Source: Apostichopus japonicus
Taxonomy: Eukaryota > Echinodermata > Holothuroidea > Aspidochirotida > Stichopodidae
Assembly: GCF_037975245.1 (NCBI RefSeq)
Contig: NC_092576.1
Location: 43,407,611-43,471,610, forward strand
Direction of reading: 5' to 3'
DNA: 64,000 bases
Numbering within the stretch: position 1 is the stretch's first letter; every line of letters starts with the position of its first letter. Made by a program: the position numbers and the translations under genes. This document shows, piece by piece, positions 52,721 to 64,000 of the stretch. The notes under the pieces were generated by a model. The model ran no database searches. It was not told where the DNA came from and saw nothing but the letters and a program-made list of their open reading frames with translations.

Positions 52721-53055
52721 TGACACATACCGATTTAAATCGACATTTACCAATTTCCTTTGACTTATACCAGTTTCCAGCAGCTTAAATTGACTTCTAC
52801 CGATTTAAATCGACATATACCAGTTTAATTCGACATATCATGGATTTAAATCGACATATACCAATTTGAGTTGACATATACCAGCTTAAATCGATGATAT
52901 GTAAAGTAAATCGGTATATGTCAATTTAAATCGACATCTACCAGTTTAAATCTATGATATGTCGAATTAAATCCGTAGAAGTCAACTTCCTTGGAATTAT
53001 ACCAGTTTCTAGCAACTCAAATTGGCATATACCTATTTAAATCGACATAGTCATC
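52721..53055. repeat. Short-unit array with units in both orientations
   Basis: A unit of about 20 bases (ATATACCAGTTTAAATCGAC and variants) repeats some fifteen times. In the middle (about 52885-52985) units turn to the opposite strand (GGTATATGTCAATTTAAATC), then return, making imperfect palindromes. Confidence 0.75.
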
Positions 53056-54640
53056 GATTTAGCTCATTAACATATTCAAAATCCCGATTTGGTGAGTTTG
53101 GTAAGTTTGTGTTGTACTATATTGTTTTAAGTTGCAACCTCTAAAAGCGTAGCCTACACGACTGACACAATGCATGGTGCAATTACTGCAGATAATCGAA
53201 GTTGGTGAAAGAAAAGGTAAATATTTTCAATTATAGACAAATTATCCATTAAAGACTGAATCAGCAATCATAAAGCCAGTGTGTCTATTAACAGCACATG
53301 AAACAAGACTGCCGGTAAAAAAAGAGATCATTTTGAGAAGCAATAGAATATTAACTCAGAATAGACAGCGTTTGACTTCTTAATAAGGGCGAAACTTCAA
53401 TTATAAGAATAGTCCACAGTCTACTACTAATATAATCCCTCGATATATACACTGGAATGAGTCTCACTAACATTACATGGAAGCCGTAAATCCGTAAAAT
53501 TGAACTAAAAAGATGGCGCTCTCCGAGAATGTTAGTTCACTCACGTTGATAAACGTTACAAGTTTAACTACAAAGTTATCTGTAAACCATTAAACCGCCG
53601 TAAGTCACGGTATTCATCCAAACTTAAGGAAACCCCATCAATTATTATGAATATCAATTAGCAACATATAGCATATAATTATATATGATTAAACTATAAT
53701 TCGAGGTTCCAGCTTATAGCTTGCAGCAATTTAAAGACATAAAGCTTACCTCGAAGCATCAACCTACACATATCTTGGCATTATGCATTTAATTTCAAGA
53801 CATTCTGTAAAAGTTAAATATAGTAAGTTATATTCAGTGTCGGCCGTCTCTAATAATGAGTATGATAATTGATGCATACAGAAATAATATGTGTAATAAA
53901 CAAATTTTTAACAAGACAAACATTATTACTATTAAAATTGTTCCTGCTTGAGTTTCACTGCTCCAGGGACGTGATAACGGTATCTACACCGTATTGTATT
54001 GTTTTTCGAAAGGTCAAGAATTGTCGCATTAATGAGGTCCCTATAAACACCTCTCTTGACCTGTAACTGACATTTATTCCTTGACACTGAAGCTCCAAAG
54101 GATATCTATTAAAATTGGCTTATTACATAATAGTTTCAAGTTTGCGACTTGAGTGTTGAGGCAAATTTTGTATAATGGTTGGAGATTATTCTATTAAAGT
54201 AGCATATAACTAAAAGAACCGTGACAACAAATTTGATAAGTGTCACTAGTTCAAGAGTTTAACATGGGCGGGCGCCATTTTGTACACTTAAACATTCTAC
54301 GGCATTAAGAACTACACCAAGATACAAGACATTTGGATTTGTGCATTGACTTGTAGATTAAATGGACCAAATCAGGAAGAGAGTGACAAGATCTGCTCTG
54401 ATCAAAATTGTAAGATATGAGGGATTTTGGTGGGAAAATGTGCATTTTTTTTAGGTCACGAAGTGATAATTTATATACATGACAACTTGGAGTATGCACA
54501 TATCTGCGTCACCATGTAGTAATGATGAAGACATCTGGAAATGACAAAAATGAAGTTCATTTACAAATGTTATAAAGAAGTATGAAGGACCTATAACTGG
54601 ACAAGACCATGATATAAACGAAATGTACATTGTACAATCT
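53056..54640. other. Intergenic AT-rich DNA
   Basis: No gene or repeat boundary is recognised. Short ORFs on both strands lack features. Confidence 0.45.
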
Positions 54641-54792
54641 GTTATTGCCAGTGATGTAATAACTGATGGATGCCTATATGATATGCACATTAATATGTGG
54701 AGCGCGCGAAAAAAAATTGGTTATGTTTTCGGGCGAGTCGTTACAGCCCCCTCCCCCCCCCCCCCAAATCAAATGAGGCTCCTACGCCTATG
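54641..54792. mobile_element. 3' fragment of the 28280-29309 hAT-like family
   Basis: It aligns with 29153-29309: GTAATAACTGATGGATGCCTAT, GATATGCACATT, TGTGGA.CGCGCG, GTCGTTACAGCCCC, then the terminal TCCTACGCCTATG. No left end is nearby. The duplicated unit B begins at the next base. Confidence 0.8.
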
Positions 54793-56008
54793 AATGAAAA
54801 TGTTGCTGAATTGGAAACAGATAAATCTAAGTTAACCGTAGTTTATTATTTTGTGTTGATTAACTCTGTATAAATGTTAACCTAATTTGATTCTAGACCT
54901 ATCCAGATACACAATATGTAACGTTTTGAATAAACATATAAATGTCTCCATGGTTTGGTTAAAAGTTAACTCAACACATGCACTGATCAGTGCGTGGTTT
55001 AGCAGTTTACGTCGTTTAAGAGCACAAGTGCATTGCGACCCGTGGGTATATTATCTGCCGTCCGGGAGGTTTTTTAATAAGCGGCCAGTGGAACCACTGA
55101 ACAATATCGCAGCTTTTCGTATCCAACTTTAACAATTACCAATGAATTTACTAAAAGGCCTAACGCAGAAACATAAACAATTCATATCCCACATTGGAGG
55201 ATTATATTGACTGTAGATGCCTTGACACAGGTAAGAAATTGGGGATAGGAAAGGGGTAGAGGTGAGAAAGGGGCTGAATTAGAATATAATACTGTAGAAA
55301 GTGCTCCCAATGGCGGATCTTCTCCAAATGATTGAAGCTTACTCCCCCAACTTCACACGGTTAATCCATACTGCACACCCCTCCATCCCCTCCCCCCCCC
55401 CCCCCTTCTCCGCTTGTTGGGACAATCTGCTGTAATTTCATTATGAATACTCAAACAAAATAATATAATATTCGTAACTATCATTACCTGATGTCAGCTT
55501 CCATAGTTTGATCGAACTTTATATAACATAAGTGATGCAGTTTCAATTAAATTGATTTTTAGGCAACAAGACGTTCTGACGTTTGAATGGGGTCAGCTCA
55601 AGGTGCCTCTGTACAGTAGCTGTGTGGGTCAAAAGTCCAATTACCACCAATCACGAACTAGTACTGTTTACAGTGAGACAAATACTCAAACAGTGAATAT
55701 TTTAGTGTGACCGTGACCGTATTTTGGTGACCGTGGTGTTTGCGTGTATGATCAGCCTCCTGACCACAGGTATGTGCGAATATTCCCTTGATGGACGTTT
55801 TGCTATATTATCTTTGTATCTCCGCTCGCCCTTACAGCGGGAGTTGACTGTACCTTTGACCTCGAGAATCAACCATTCAAAAAATTCGTTGTGTTGACAA
55901 GAAGTCTGGAGTCAATTAAAGTGTAATGCTGCCTCAAAACTGTTAGGAAATTATGAAGTGCTGTTATTTTATAAATTTACTGACTTCGAAGCAGCCGCAG
56001 TCTCCAAG

Positions 56009-59000
56009 ATGAAGTTTCACGGTCTCTTAATCACCGTTTGTATTTTGCTTTGTTTGTGTCCGACTGGTAAGTTACAAAATATTTTGTTTAATTTGAAGAT
56101 CATTTAATTAACAAAAGGTTCATGTATTTAATTTTCTTTCCACGTCGTTCTTTTTATACCAAACTAGCAATTTTACGAAACATTTTAGTTTAGTTCAATG
56201 AATGAAAGTATGCATTGTCGTTATCGCTATTGCAGTATAGCTATTGCTATTAATTTTGAATTTAAAACCTAAAAAACTCTACTGCACACACAGAAGAACG
56301 TCGTTCCTTATCAGTTTGATTTAATGTAATCATGAATGATAATTCTACCTGAAAGTGCCATGTGAGTACTCCTAATAGGATATTATATACAGGCTATAGT
56401 TAAAATTGAATAATACGTATAATGTACTTCTATAGATGGTGGCTGTTTCAGTATATCTTTGTTCTTCTGGGCCTGATACTACACCCTCCCATAAGTGGCT
56501 GGAACAGTGTTTGTGAGACTTGCATAGTTAAGTCATGATATTACCAAGTATAGTCTTTTACTATGCTTGTTGTATCCTGTGTGCCTTTTTTTTCTTTTAG
56601 ATGGTTGGCTTTGGGGTACTCGACGTCGTAGATCTTCTGCGCAGGCACCACTGGCAGGTGAGTTAAACTTAACTGCTCGGATTAAGAGTATCGTCGCCAT
56701 ATTAACGATATGGGAAAAATTCAGGCCTGTAGCCAGGATTGCGTTGTGAATTGAACTACTAAGAATTTAAAAAGGGGCACAATATGCATGTCCCGTGACC
56801 TGTGAACTTTGCAAAATAGTGATGGCACAAATTTGTCCCCACTATCATTCCCTGTGCCTCACGTACCCTGACCGCGATACTGGATAATTATAAAAGGTTG
56901 CTAATTGTCACATATAATAAACATTTATAACCACTGACAAGCATTTGTAATTAATTTTGTTTCAATGTTTGATACTTAACTTTTAATTAAAGGCTTTCAT
57001 TCCTAAGAACAGAACGGTACCTAGCAGTGGTGCGGTACGTAAACATCTGGGAGCTCTAACCCCCACCCCCATTCCTCTATCTCTATGTTCCTAAGAAAAA
57101 CAGAATATTATAAGAACATTCGCATTGTACACAAATAAACGTAAGTGCGACACCAACTAAACAGTCAAATATCCTCCTTAAGTGTGGCAAAGTAAAGCAC
57201 CATAATGCATCTCTATAGGCATTTTGCCAAACCTTGTCAGACGGGAATGGGGTATTCCCTATCAATAGAACCTACATTTGTTGAATTAATGTGTGCATGA
57301 CCCCGACTCCTTTCTTGTCCTTCTCGTGGTCTCCCATTATCTATTAAGATGTAACAGGTTCCAGCATCGTTATTGGCTCCTATGAGGGATCTCACCATGC
57401 AATCCAAAGTTTGATCACACATCGAGTATGGCTGAGTATGCAGGTGTGAACATTCGTCATTTGTTCCTACAAGCATCTAACCTCAAATGACCTCTGCACC
57501 ACCACACAAAAGGGTTAATATATGGGTCCACAAATTTTGAATTATTGTGCTTCTTTGTCCTTATGAAAAACCAACACAGATGATGGGAGTTGAATATAAC
57601 AAAATATATATATATATTTTTTACCAACCCAAATCTCAGATGGGGGAGCACTCGGGGGGGGGGGGGGGGGGGCACTAGGTTTTCCAGGGGGCATGTGCCC
57701 CCTGCCCCCCCCCCCCTTGGCGACGCCACTGAATTCATGTCAAGCGAATTTTGAGCATATATTCCATTGGCTGCGCCTAGTTCACCCTGCACGTGTTAAA
57801 TTACTTACTACATTCAGTCACTTGTGTTTGTAACGCGCGGCTGTCACAACGAAGAATGGCCTCTCCTTCTTCCAGCTTATTTCTGGTTTATTACGACCTA
57901 AGCCATTTCATTAACATTGAGTGAATTATCGCAGGGTTAACACAATCGGCTCATTTTAACTTTTAATATATTAAGGTGCTTAAATACAACATTAATTTCT
58001 GTTCAGATACCACACCTCCGACATTTACTAACTGTCGATCACACTGGACTGTTCCCATAACAACCATATCAACAGTGGTCACTTGGACTGAGCCAACCGC
58101 CACGGATGATCGTCCAATAAGAATGCAGTAAGTGAAGAAAAAAAATTTTTACCTGTGTATTTATTTATTTCATATTAAATATCCACAATGAAAGTGTATA
58201 TCATACAGTCTGGCATTTTCTTAATACTCTTTTTTTTGTCCATCGCAAGTTGCCCTGAATTCAAGGATTTGTTTGTGTATACATCTAACTGGCGAACTAA
58301 CTTGATCGGTGGCACATGTAAAATGCGATAAGTGATGCAATCAAATCAACTTGCTGACGTATGTTAAGTGAGTGAGTGAGTCGTACGTTTTGTTATGTCT
58401 CAAACAGGAAATTGCACAATTGCCATAAAAGATACAAATTAAAATAAAAAAAGATGGAAAGACCAGAAACAAATAACTATTATCAAATTAAAAACGATAA
58501 TATCAAACAACTAAAAACATCAATTAGAAATAGGCCAAACTAGAATTAAATAACTAGAATTAAATATAGTAAAATACTAATTATGAAAACTAAAAGCGGC
58601 ACCCAACGTGTAACGAGGGATATCCATTTGTTTACCCATCAATTCATCGATAATTTGGTTTGAGTGTACTCATTTCATCACTTCAATGAAACTATGGTTT
58701 TAGTCTGTTCACTTCATTAATTCAAGGAAACCATGGTTTGAGTCTGTTACTTCATCAACTTAATGAAACCATGGTTACACGTTATACGTTGCCATATCTT
58801 ATCTCAAACTTCCTATTTTATATCTAACTAGACACAGGCCGGCCTTAAATCGTTAATCATAATTACTATTCTTTAAACATGCCATGTCATCTATCTGTTT
58901 ATAATATACTATAAAGTGAACACATAGTTTCAGAACTTCCCATTTTTTTAGAAAATCATGTCTGCCTTCCCCTAGAGGCATTGCACCACCCCCTCCCCCC

Positions 59001-59864
59001 TCCCCATCCACACACTCCCATAGTAGTAAAGTTCTAAATACGCCCCAAGGAGAAGTGAGATGGTTGGGATGGATGGTAGCGAGGATTTTCACTTCCATAT
59101 CTGTGTTGCGTCACTGCAGTGTATTACCAACGAGGAAAATTATGTATGTTCTGTTTTAGAGGCGGAAGCGGTTATTGCCACGGTCCACCTCCAGTCTGTA
59201 TGACGCCAATCTTTGATATTTCACCAACGTATAAGTAAACATTCACGATGCATACAAATGAGTCTATGAAGTGTTGCGGAGAGGTAGGAGATAAACAGTT
59301 GAGGCACACTGTTTATCTCCTACCTATCCTCTTCCCCTGGTTGATGGTTTCTTTCTTTCTTCTCTCCATCCCTTGTTTACTAATCTCCACACATCAATGA
59401 TTTTGTGTTCACCATGCTCATTAACCGTTCTGTATTATGTGCGTGTTTTTGTCCCTTCTGTAATTCTTACTTGTCATTTAGCCTTTGAAGAAGCTCCTGC
59501 TAGGATCGAAACGTCAGGCCAACTTACTTTTACGAATAAAAAAGAAGATAATAATAAAATTGGATCTGTGTGATATAAACCTAATAATCTACAAGATGTT
59601 CTGTTGTCATATCGTGAGAAACATATAGCGCATCCGAATCTATATGTTCTACTTGTTTATTTAAAATGCATCTTTTTTTTCGGTCCGACACTCTACAGCC
59701 GTTCCGGACCAGCTCCTGGCTCAACTTTTACCGAAGGTCACCATGCCGTTATTTACACAGCTCAAGATCTCTCCGGGAATAAAGCAACATGCAGAATCGA
59801 ATTCACTGTTAAAAGTAAGCTTGATAGCATGGATATATGCATTTCCTCACTATTTAAAATATAG
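56009..59864 (+). CDS. Truncated HYR paralogue (copy B), five exons, about 156 aa
   Basis: Exons are 56009-56066, 56601-56657, 58007-58127, 59160-59228 and 59699-59814. If the last donor is not used, reading continues to a stop at 59862-59864. The protein has a signal peptide (M-K-F-H-G-L-L-I-T-V-C-I-L-L-C-L), an exon-2 linker with four Arg (T-R-R-R-R-S-S) where copy A has seven, and one HYR domain with the same internal Cys-rich exon. All five reading frames are open and phases agree. The exon-4 donor is altered to GTATAA by a 2-base insertion but could still work. No CCP or second HYR exon is found in the following 4 kb, whereas in copy A the next exon lies 373 bases on, so the copy is 3'-truncated. 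It is either a small secreted one-HYR protein or a pseudogene; intact frames slightly favour the former. Confidence 0.6.
57640..57732. mobile_element. Possible end of a hAT-like element in intron 2 of copy B
   Basis: Long G and C runs end in GGCGACGCCACTG, whose reverse complement CAGTGGCGTCGCC resembles the terminal repeats of the hAT-like elements elsewhere in the window. This DNA is absent from unit A. I could not find a convincing left end or target duplication. Confidence 0.4.
58660..58775. repeat. Short version of the intron-3 minisatellite (copy B)
   Basis: About three 39-bp-class units with CCATGGTTTGAGTCTG; the orthologous site in unit A has about nine. Confidence 0.8.
59282..59325. 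repeat. Perfect intron-4 hairpin in copy B
   Basis: Arms 59282-59299 and 59308-59325 are exact complements over 18 bp around the loop TGAGGCAC. Confidence 0.85.
59482..59518 (+). other. Penelope/hammerhead-like motif in intron 4 of copy B
   Basis: Copy of the motif at 48361 with one change (GGATCGAAACGTC). It was carried along in the duplication rather than inserted independently. Confidence 0.35.
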
Positions 59865-59875
59865 GTATATACAGT

Positions 59876-61829
59876 TGGAAGTCTGACCCCGTGACCTCGA
59901 AGAATGATCAACGATCACGCATATCATTAAATTTGAATTTGCCCGCATTTAACGTAAAGTCGGTCCTACGTTTCACTCACAGAATTTACAGACATTGATA
60001 GTTTACAACTTACCGGAACCTCACAGAATGGATTAAAAGTAATTCCAATGTATGGTAGGGCAAAGATACCCGAGAAAAAATCAACGAAAACCTATGAAAC
60101 AACGATTGCAATCCAACTTCGTCCTCACACATGTATTCCTAACTGACACAAAATAGGTCAAAACGAACCAACGAAAGAGAGTTACAGCAAAAAAGTTCTC
60201 CCATTTGTGGATCTTGTACTCTCCTACATGATGCTGTAAAGTTTCGGTGAAATGGTTGTCTAAGACGGCCAGTCACAAAACGATTACCTCGACTCGGCGA
60301 TTTTGTTGCTGTCGCCGCCATTTTGAAATTAGGTAGACTTTCGCCAAGCCGTTTTCATGCTATGGGCTACTACCGACAAGACTTCATTCAAATCGTTTTC
60401 AATGTAGTGGAACCCATTCCTTTAGTGTACGGTCTATTAGGAATGTTAGGTTTTGTGGCGTGAAATTAAGTAATATAAGTTGTGCTAAGGTTTGGAAGAA
60501 ATTTTGTCCCAAATTCTAATATATGATTAGGTAAAATGTGAAATTACTGAGAGCTGCGTATGGGAGGGGTAAGAGAGACAAAATGGGGGAGGGGGCAAGG
60601 GAGATAGTGTTTCCTTTCTAGCTAAATTAATGGTGGTAACTATTAAGGTAACACAAATTTTCCTGAGTCCGTTGTCAAAACTGAAGGGGTCATACCATAT
60701 GTCGAATATACAAAGGTAACATGGCCTAGGCCAAACCTTATTTCTAGTTGCTTTCTAAGGAACTTCCAACAATTCCGAATGATTTATACCTACAATACCA
60801 AATGATTTATACTTACCCACTTACCATAATTCCACAGTAGCCCTTACTCAGTGAGATTCTGCAAAGCTGGGTACTCATCTGTTGCTTATATTCATCAATA
60901 AATATCAGTTAAGTTTTCCAGTCAATACCAATCCTTGTTTGGTTCATGTATCACACTACATAACCGCTTGCCAATATTGAAGTTAAGTACTGTGGCTTGG
61001 GTAGGGGTGTGTTGTTTAGGGGAGGGGTGTGGTGTTTTTAGGGGTTTTGGGGAGGGAATGTGGTGCTTAGCGGATTTGGGGAAGGTTTGGAGTTTCCCAG
61101 CTTTGGGATGGGTGTGGTGTTCACCAGCTTTGGGAAGAGTTAGGGTATTTTGGAGGGATGAGGTGGTTTTGCCACATATGGGGACTTTAATTAAAAGCGG
61201 ACTTTCAGTACACAGGACGCGTTTGGATACATTACGTTCTATTGATACTTTGACCAAATATTTTGAGTAGGGCTGTTTTCTTTTTCTTTTGCACATGCAT
61301 AGTAGAACATAAGTCAACAGTGGAAATAGAGTTGCCTGGTCTTTTATTGATTTTATAACTGTAACAATAAGGCACTTTAAGCAACAGAAAAAAGAAAACA
61401 AAAAACATTTGTGTGACACTCTCCATGAAAGAACATGTTTTAATGTCCTGTGAAAAGATGGGCATGAAATATAAATTACTTCGATCACTTCAAAGTGAAA
61501 TACTTTGTTCAAATGGAAGGAATAGCTTAACAAAATTTGAATACTTCTTGAAATGAAACACACTTCATACTGTGAAGACTTCATACAATAATATTGTCTG
61601 AAAAAAAAATCACACACAATGTCAAGTGCATTATGACTGGAAGGGGTATTTCAAGGTGGCATAGTGAAGGCATGACATAGCAAAAACAGTTCAGGTGGCA
61701 GGATGGATAGTTTTGTAACTTTGAAATGGCGAGATATACCTGTGACATATAGCATAAGATTAAAATTAAAAGACAAATATATAAAAGTAAAAGGTAAGAG
61801 TAGAAAGTAAATAAATAAGTCCAAACTTA
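59876..61829. other. Intergenic DNA downstream of copy B
   Basis: G-rich repeats (TTTGGGGAGG, GGTGTGGTG) at about 61010-61160 create a long minus-strand ORF (60922-61617) with a Pro/Lys/His-rich tail; it has no domain and looks spurious. No CCP or HYR exon is present here. Confidence 0.5.
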
Positions 61830-62301
61830 ACATACAGCATAACTTTAACAACCTGGTCTTCTTCAGAAATAGGAGCACCAATAGCAGCCCAACGATCCAT
61901 ACTTCCTTTCATATAATTCAAATTATTTCCAACTGACTTGCCCTCTGCCATTTCAGTTCTGAGGTACTTTTTCTTGAGCTGAATTTTGTTGGTTAGAGAA
62001 TCCTTTTCGAACAGAGTACGCAAGGCATCCTAAGCATCACTAGGTTTCTCACTTGTTGTAATTAATTCCAGCTGACTAGATGCTATTGCAAGCACAATGG
62101 TGAAAAATGCCAGTTGTGTCTTTTTCAAGTTTGCACTCTTCTACTTCTCACATACAGTAACCCCCAACTTTCCTGAGCCATCCTCATAGCCCACAGGCCT
62201 TTTACAAGCAACAAATGTCTCATCTGGAAATTCCATGTCAGCCAGTTCGAGCCATCCATTTTGTTAATTTTCCACGTCATATCTTCTGTTGTTCCAGCCA
62301 T
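61830..62301 (-). pseudogene. Ty1/Copia gag fragment (dead)
   Basis: On the minus strand, a start near 62301 is followed by W-K-I-N-K-M-D-G-S-N-W-L-T-W and M-R-H-L-L-L-V-K-G-L-W; then, in another frame, A-I-A-S-S-Q-L-E-L-I-T-T-S, L-R-T-L-F-E-K-D-S-L-T-N-K and A-A-I-G-A-P-I-S-E-E-D-Q-V-V. This is the order of the gag (UBN2-type) part of Copia/TNT1-like polyproteins. A frameshift and at least two stops interrupt it. The following S-L-P-P-S-Y segment and all of pol are missing. Confidence 0.8.
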
Positions 62302-64000
62302 ATTGGTCAGTTGTCACGACTAAATTAACCAATTTAAGTACCGACAATTCCCAAGAAATGGTTCCAAAATCAGCACATAAATTCCAAACAACAATCTATT
62401 CTACACAGTTAACTTCCAGTGTATGTGTCTGGGCCAATAACTTGTTCGAGTTAGCTAGAGAATAGGCATGAGACTGCTGAGTATATTACAGCCTGTTGCT
62501 GCACATAACTTGTTCTTTCTATAAGAGTATAACAGAAACTGAGGAAAAATGTAAATTACACATATATAGAAAACAAAATTGCTTAAAGGTAGCACACTAA
62601 TAATACAACCTGATTAAACAAACAATAGTTTGGAGCAGAGTTATAACAACAGGCACTTAACTGATCCACAGGCTGCATTCCTTCTTACTACGGGTACATA
62701 TAAGAGAGCTAGGAACTTAAAGATATATAGTATTAAATAGAATGTGAGACTACATTTATTAACAGATTTCTATAAATAAACTCTTATATGAAGACTTCAG
62801 ATATGAGGATAATAAACACGAGGATGTAATAAACTCTGGAAGCTCTCTGGGCTAATACTTAATACCAGTGGAACTGCATTTTGCAATATTAGTCATTATA
62901 CATAACAAAACAAATCTAATAGTGAATGAAACTTTTCTTCTTTTTGGGAATAACTTTTTTTTGGTCATATATACATGGGAAAGCACCTTAGAGAAATCTG
63001 TGTGTGACACACACACACATAGGGAAGACTGTACGTGAATGACTAAGTACTTCTACTACTGTACCTATCATAGAAAACAACATAACAATAAAAAGATCGT
63101 AAACTCTCTTTAACAGATAAACATGTTGTCACAAAATGATCCCTGATATTGTTTTAAGTCACCTGGAATTATAAGTAGCTATGTACAACTACATGGCTCT
63201 ATGAGGTGCAATTGTTCTCAAGTACCAGCAGTAGGTCTAACTGTAATAGCAATAAGTATAAAGTGTAAGTAGTATAAAGCAAGCTAGTTTTATTTCTGTG
63301 TTACGTATCTTGCTCTACATATTAAGCATAGGGAATTGGGCCTAGACTTAAGTCATGGATCTAATACCTGTCTTGAACACTTGTAACAAAGTGACATTGA
63401 AATGGATCCCGATCCCAGGATGGAGGAAATTTTCACCCAGTCCAGCTTTAATAAAACTCATAATAAGCCATGATCTTAACTTATACATAGTACAAAGGCA
63501 GTCTACTAGTACTACTAATAATTTTTGTAAAATAATAATAATACTAAATTGTATCTTAATGCAGTCCAAATCTTTTCAAGAACAGGCCCCTTAGAATTAT
63601 TACACAAGGACAAGAAGGCGTAGGCTAAGAACTAAAGGTTATATGCCTTAGTCCATTATTAAAATTGGACTAAACTATGCAGGTATTCTAGTATTACTAA
63701 AACTAGGCTAGGGCCTACCTGTAGTAAAAACTTGTCGTAGTATATTACTTTAGTAAATACAAAAGTACTAGGCCTATAGGCTAGCCTAGGCTTGTACTAG
63801 GGGCCTAGTACAGTAATATTACTGTCCGCTATGCCCTCGAATTTTTAAATTTTAACTATTTAGTAGCCATAAGTAGTACCGTGACTTATCAACTCCCTGA
63901 TTTTTCCATATTAACGCAAAAAAATGAAGGGAATCTATGCCGAATAGAAAGATTACGAAAAATACGAGACGTTGCAAATCTAGCACTAGCTACTTCATAG
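62302..64000. other. Intergenic DNA to the window end
   Basis: There is a short CA repeat near 63008. From about 63600 the DNA is rich in TAGGCCTA/CTAGGC words, as at 2.95 and 16.6-17.6 kb. No gene is recognised. Confidence 0.5.

Larger units (their letters stand above)
54793..59875 (+). repeat. Tandem segmental duplication, unit B
   Basis: Homologous to 44238-48745. Compared with unit A, it carries extra DNA at about 56795-57185 and 57262-57735 in intron 2 and has lost minisatellite units in intron 3. Similarity is visibly lower in intron 1 than around exon 3. Confidence 0.9.

Noticed and set aside
56567-56749. 60-codon ORF across exon 2 of copy B
   Set aside because: It includes intron sequence on both sides; the spliced frame through the phase-1 exon explains the conserved part.
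60922-61617. 231-codon minus-strand ORF
   Set aside because: The C-terminal half comes from a G-rich repeat read in reverse; the N-terminal half has no domain or plausible start context.

Overview
This window is AT-rich animal nuclear DNA: genes are split by GT-AG introns and most of the sequence is non-coding and repeat-laden. HYR and sushi (CCP) modules on small symmetric phase-1 exons, an HMG-box gene, an NXPE/PC-esterase-like type II membrane protein, L2/CR1-, L1/Tx1- and Copia-type retroelement relics and many small hAT-like elements point to a marine invertebrate deuterostome. An echinoderm, possibly a sea cucumber, is my best guess; that is inference, not a match to a known genome.

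Layout. 1-3.7 kb: low-complexity and intergenic DNA. 3.77-7.87 kb (+): a six-exon gene for a 230-residue HMG-box-like protein, with every splice phase consistent. 7.9-36 kb: gene-poor. It holds a non-autonomous hAT-like element (10039-11027), a 1.8-kb foldback element with GACGTC-rich arms (12788-14596), a perfect 48-bp hairpin (17417-17523), a 60-bp-class tandem array (22.2-23.0 kb), a long TA microsatellite, one hAT-like element nested inside another (28280-29309 carrying 28628-29005) and a third with a perfect 8-bp target duplication (30222-30575). Several pairs of old dispersed repeats link distant parts of the window. 36.5-40 kb (-): a three-exon gene for a type II membrane protein with a filamin-like domain and a PC-esterase-like domain. 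Its first intron contains a dead L1-type RT fragment. 40.3-41.5 kb (-): a dead L2/CR1-like LINE end. 42.2-43.3 kb (-): a broken SLC35/EamA-type transporter copy. 

44.2-59.9 kb holds the most interesting locus: two tandem paralogues of a secreted HYR protein. Copy A (45393-51139) encodes signal peptide, poly-Arg linker, HYR, CCP, CCP, HYR. Copy B (56009-59864) keeps only the first five exons and could make a short one-HYR protein. The copies share promoter-proximal DNA and introns, differ sharply in the poly-Arg exon, and are nearly identical around exon 3. The homology of copy B starts exactly at the end of a hAT-like element fragment. The last 4 kb hold a dead Copia gag fragment and TAGGCCTA-rich DNA.

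The CCP/HYR proteins would act outside the cell (matrix, coelomic or immune recognition), the NXPE-like protein in the Golgi lumen or at the cell surface, and the HMG protein in the nucleus. I see no operon-like or pathway link between them. I found no rRNA, no convincing tRNA and no CRISPR array.
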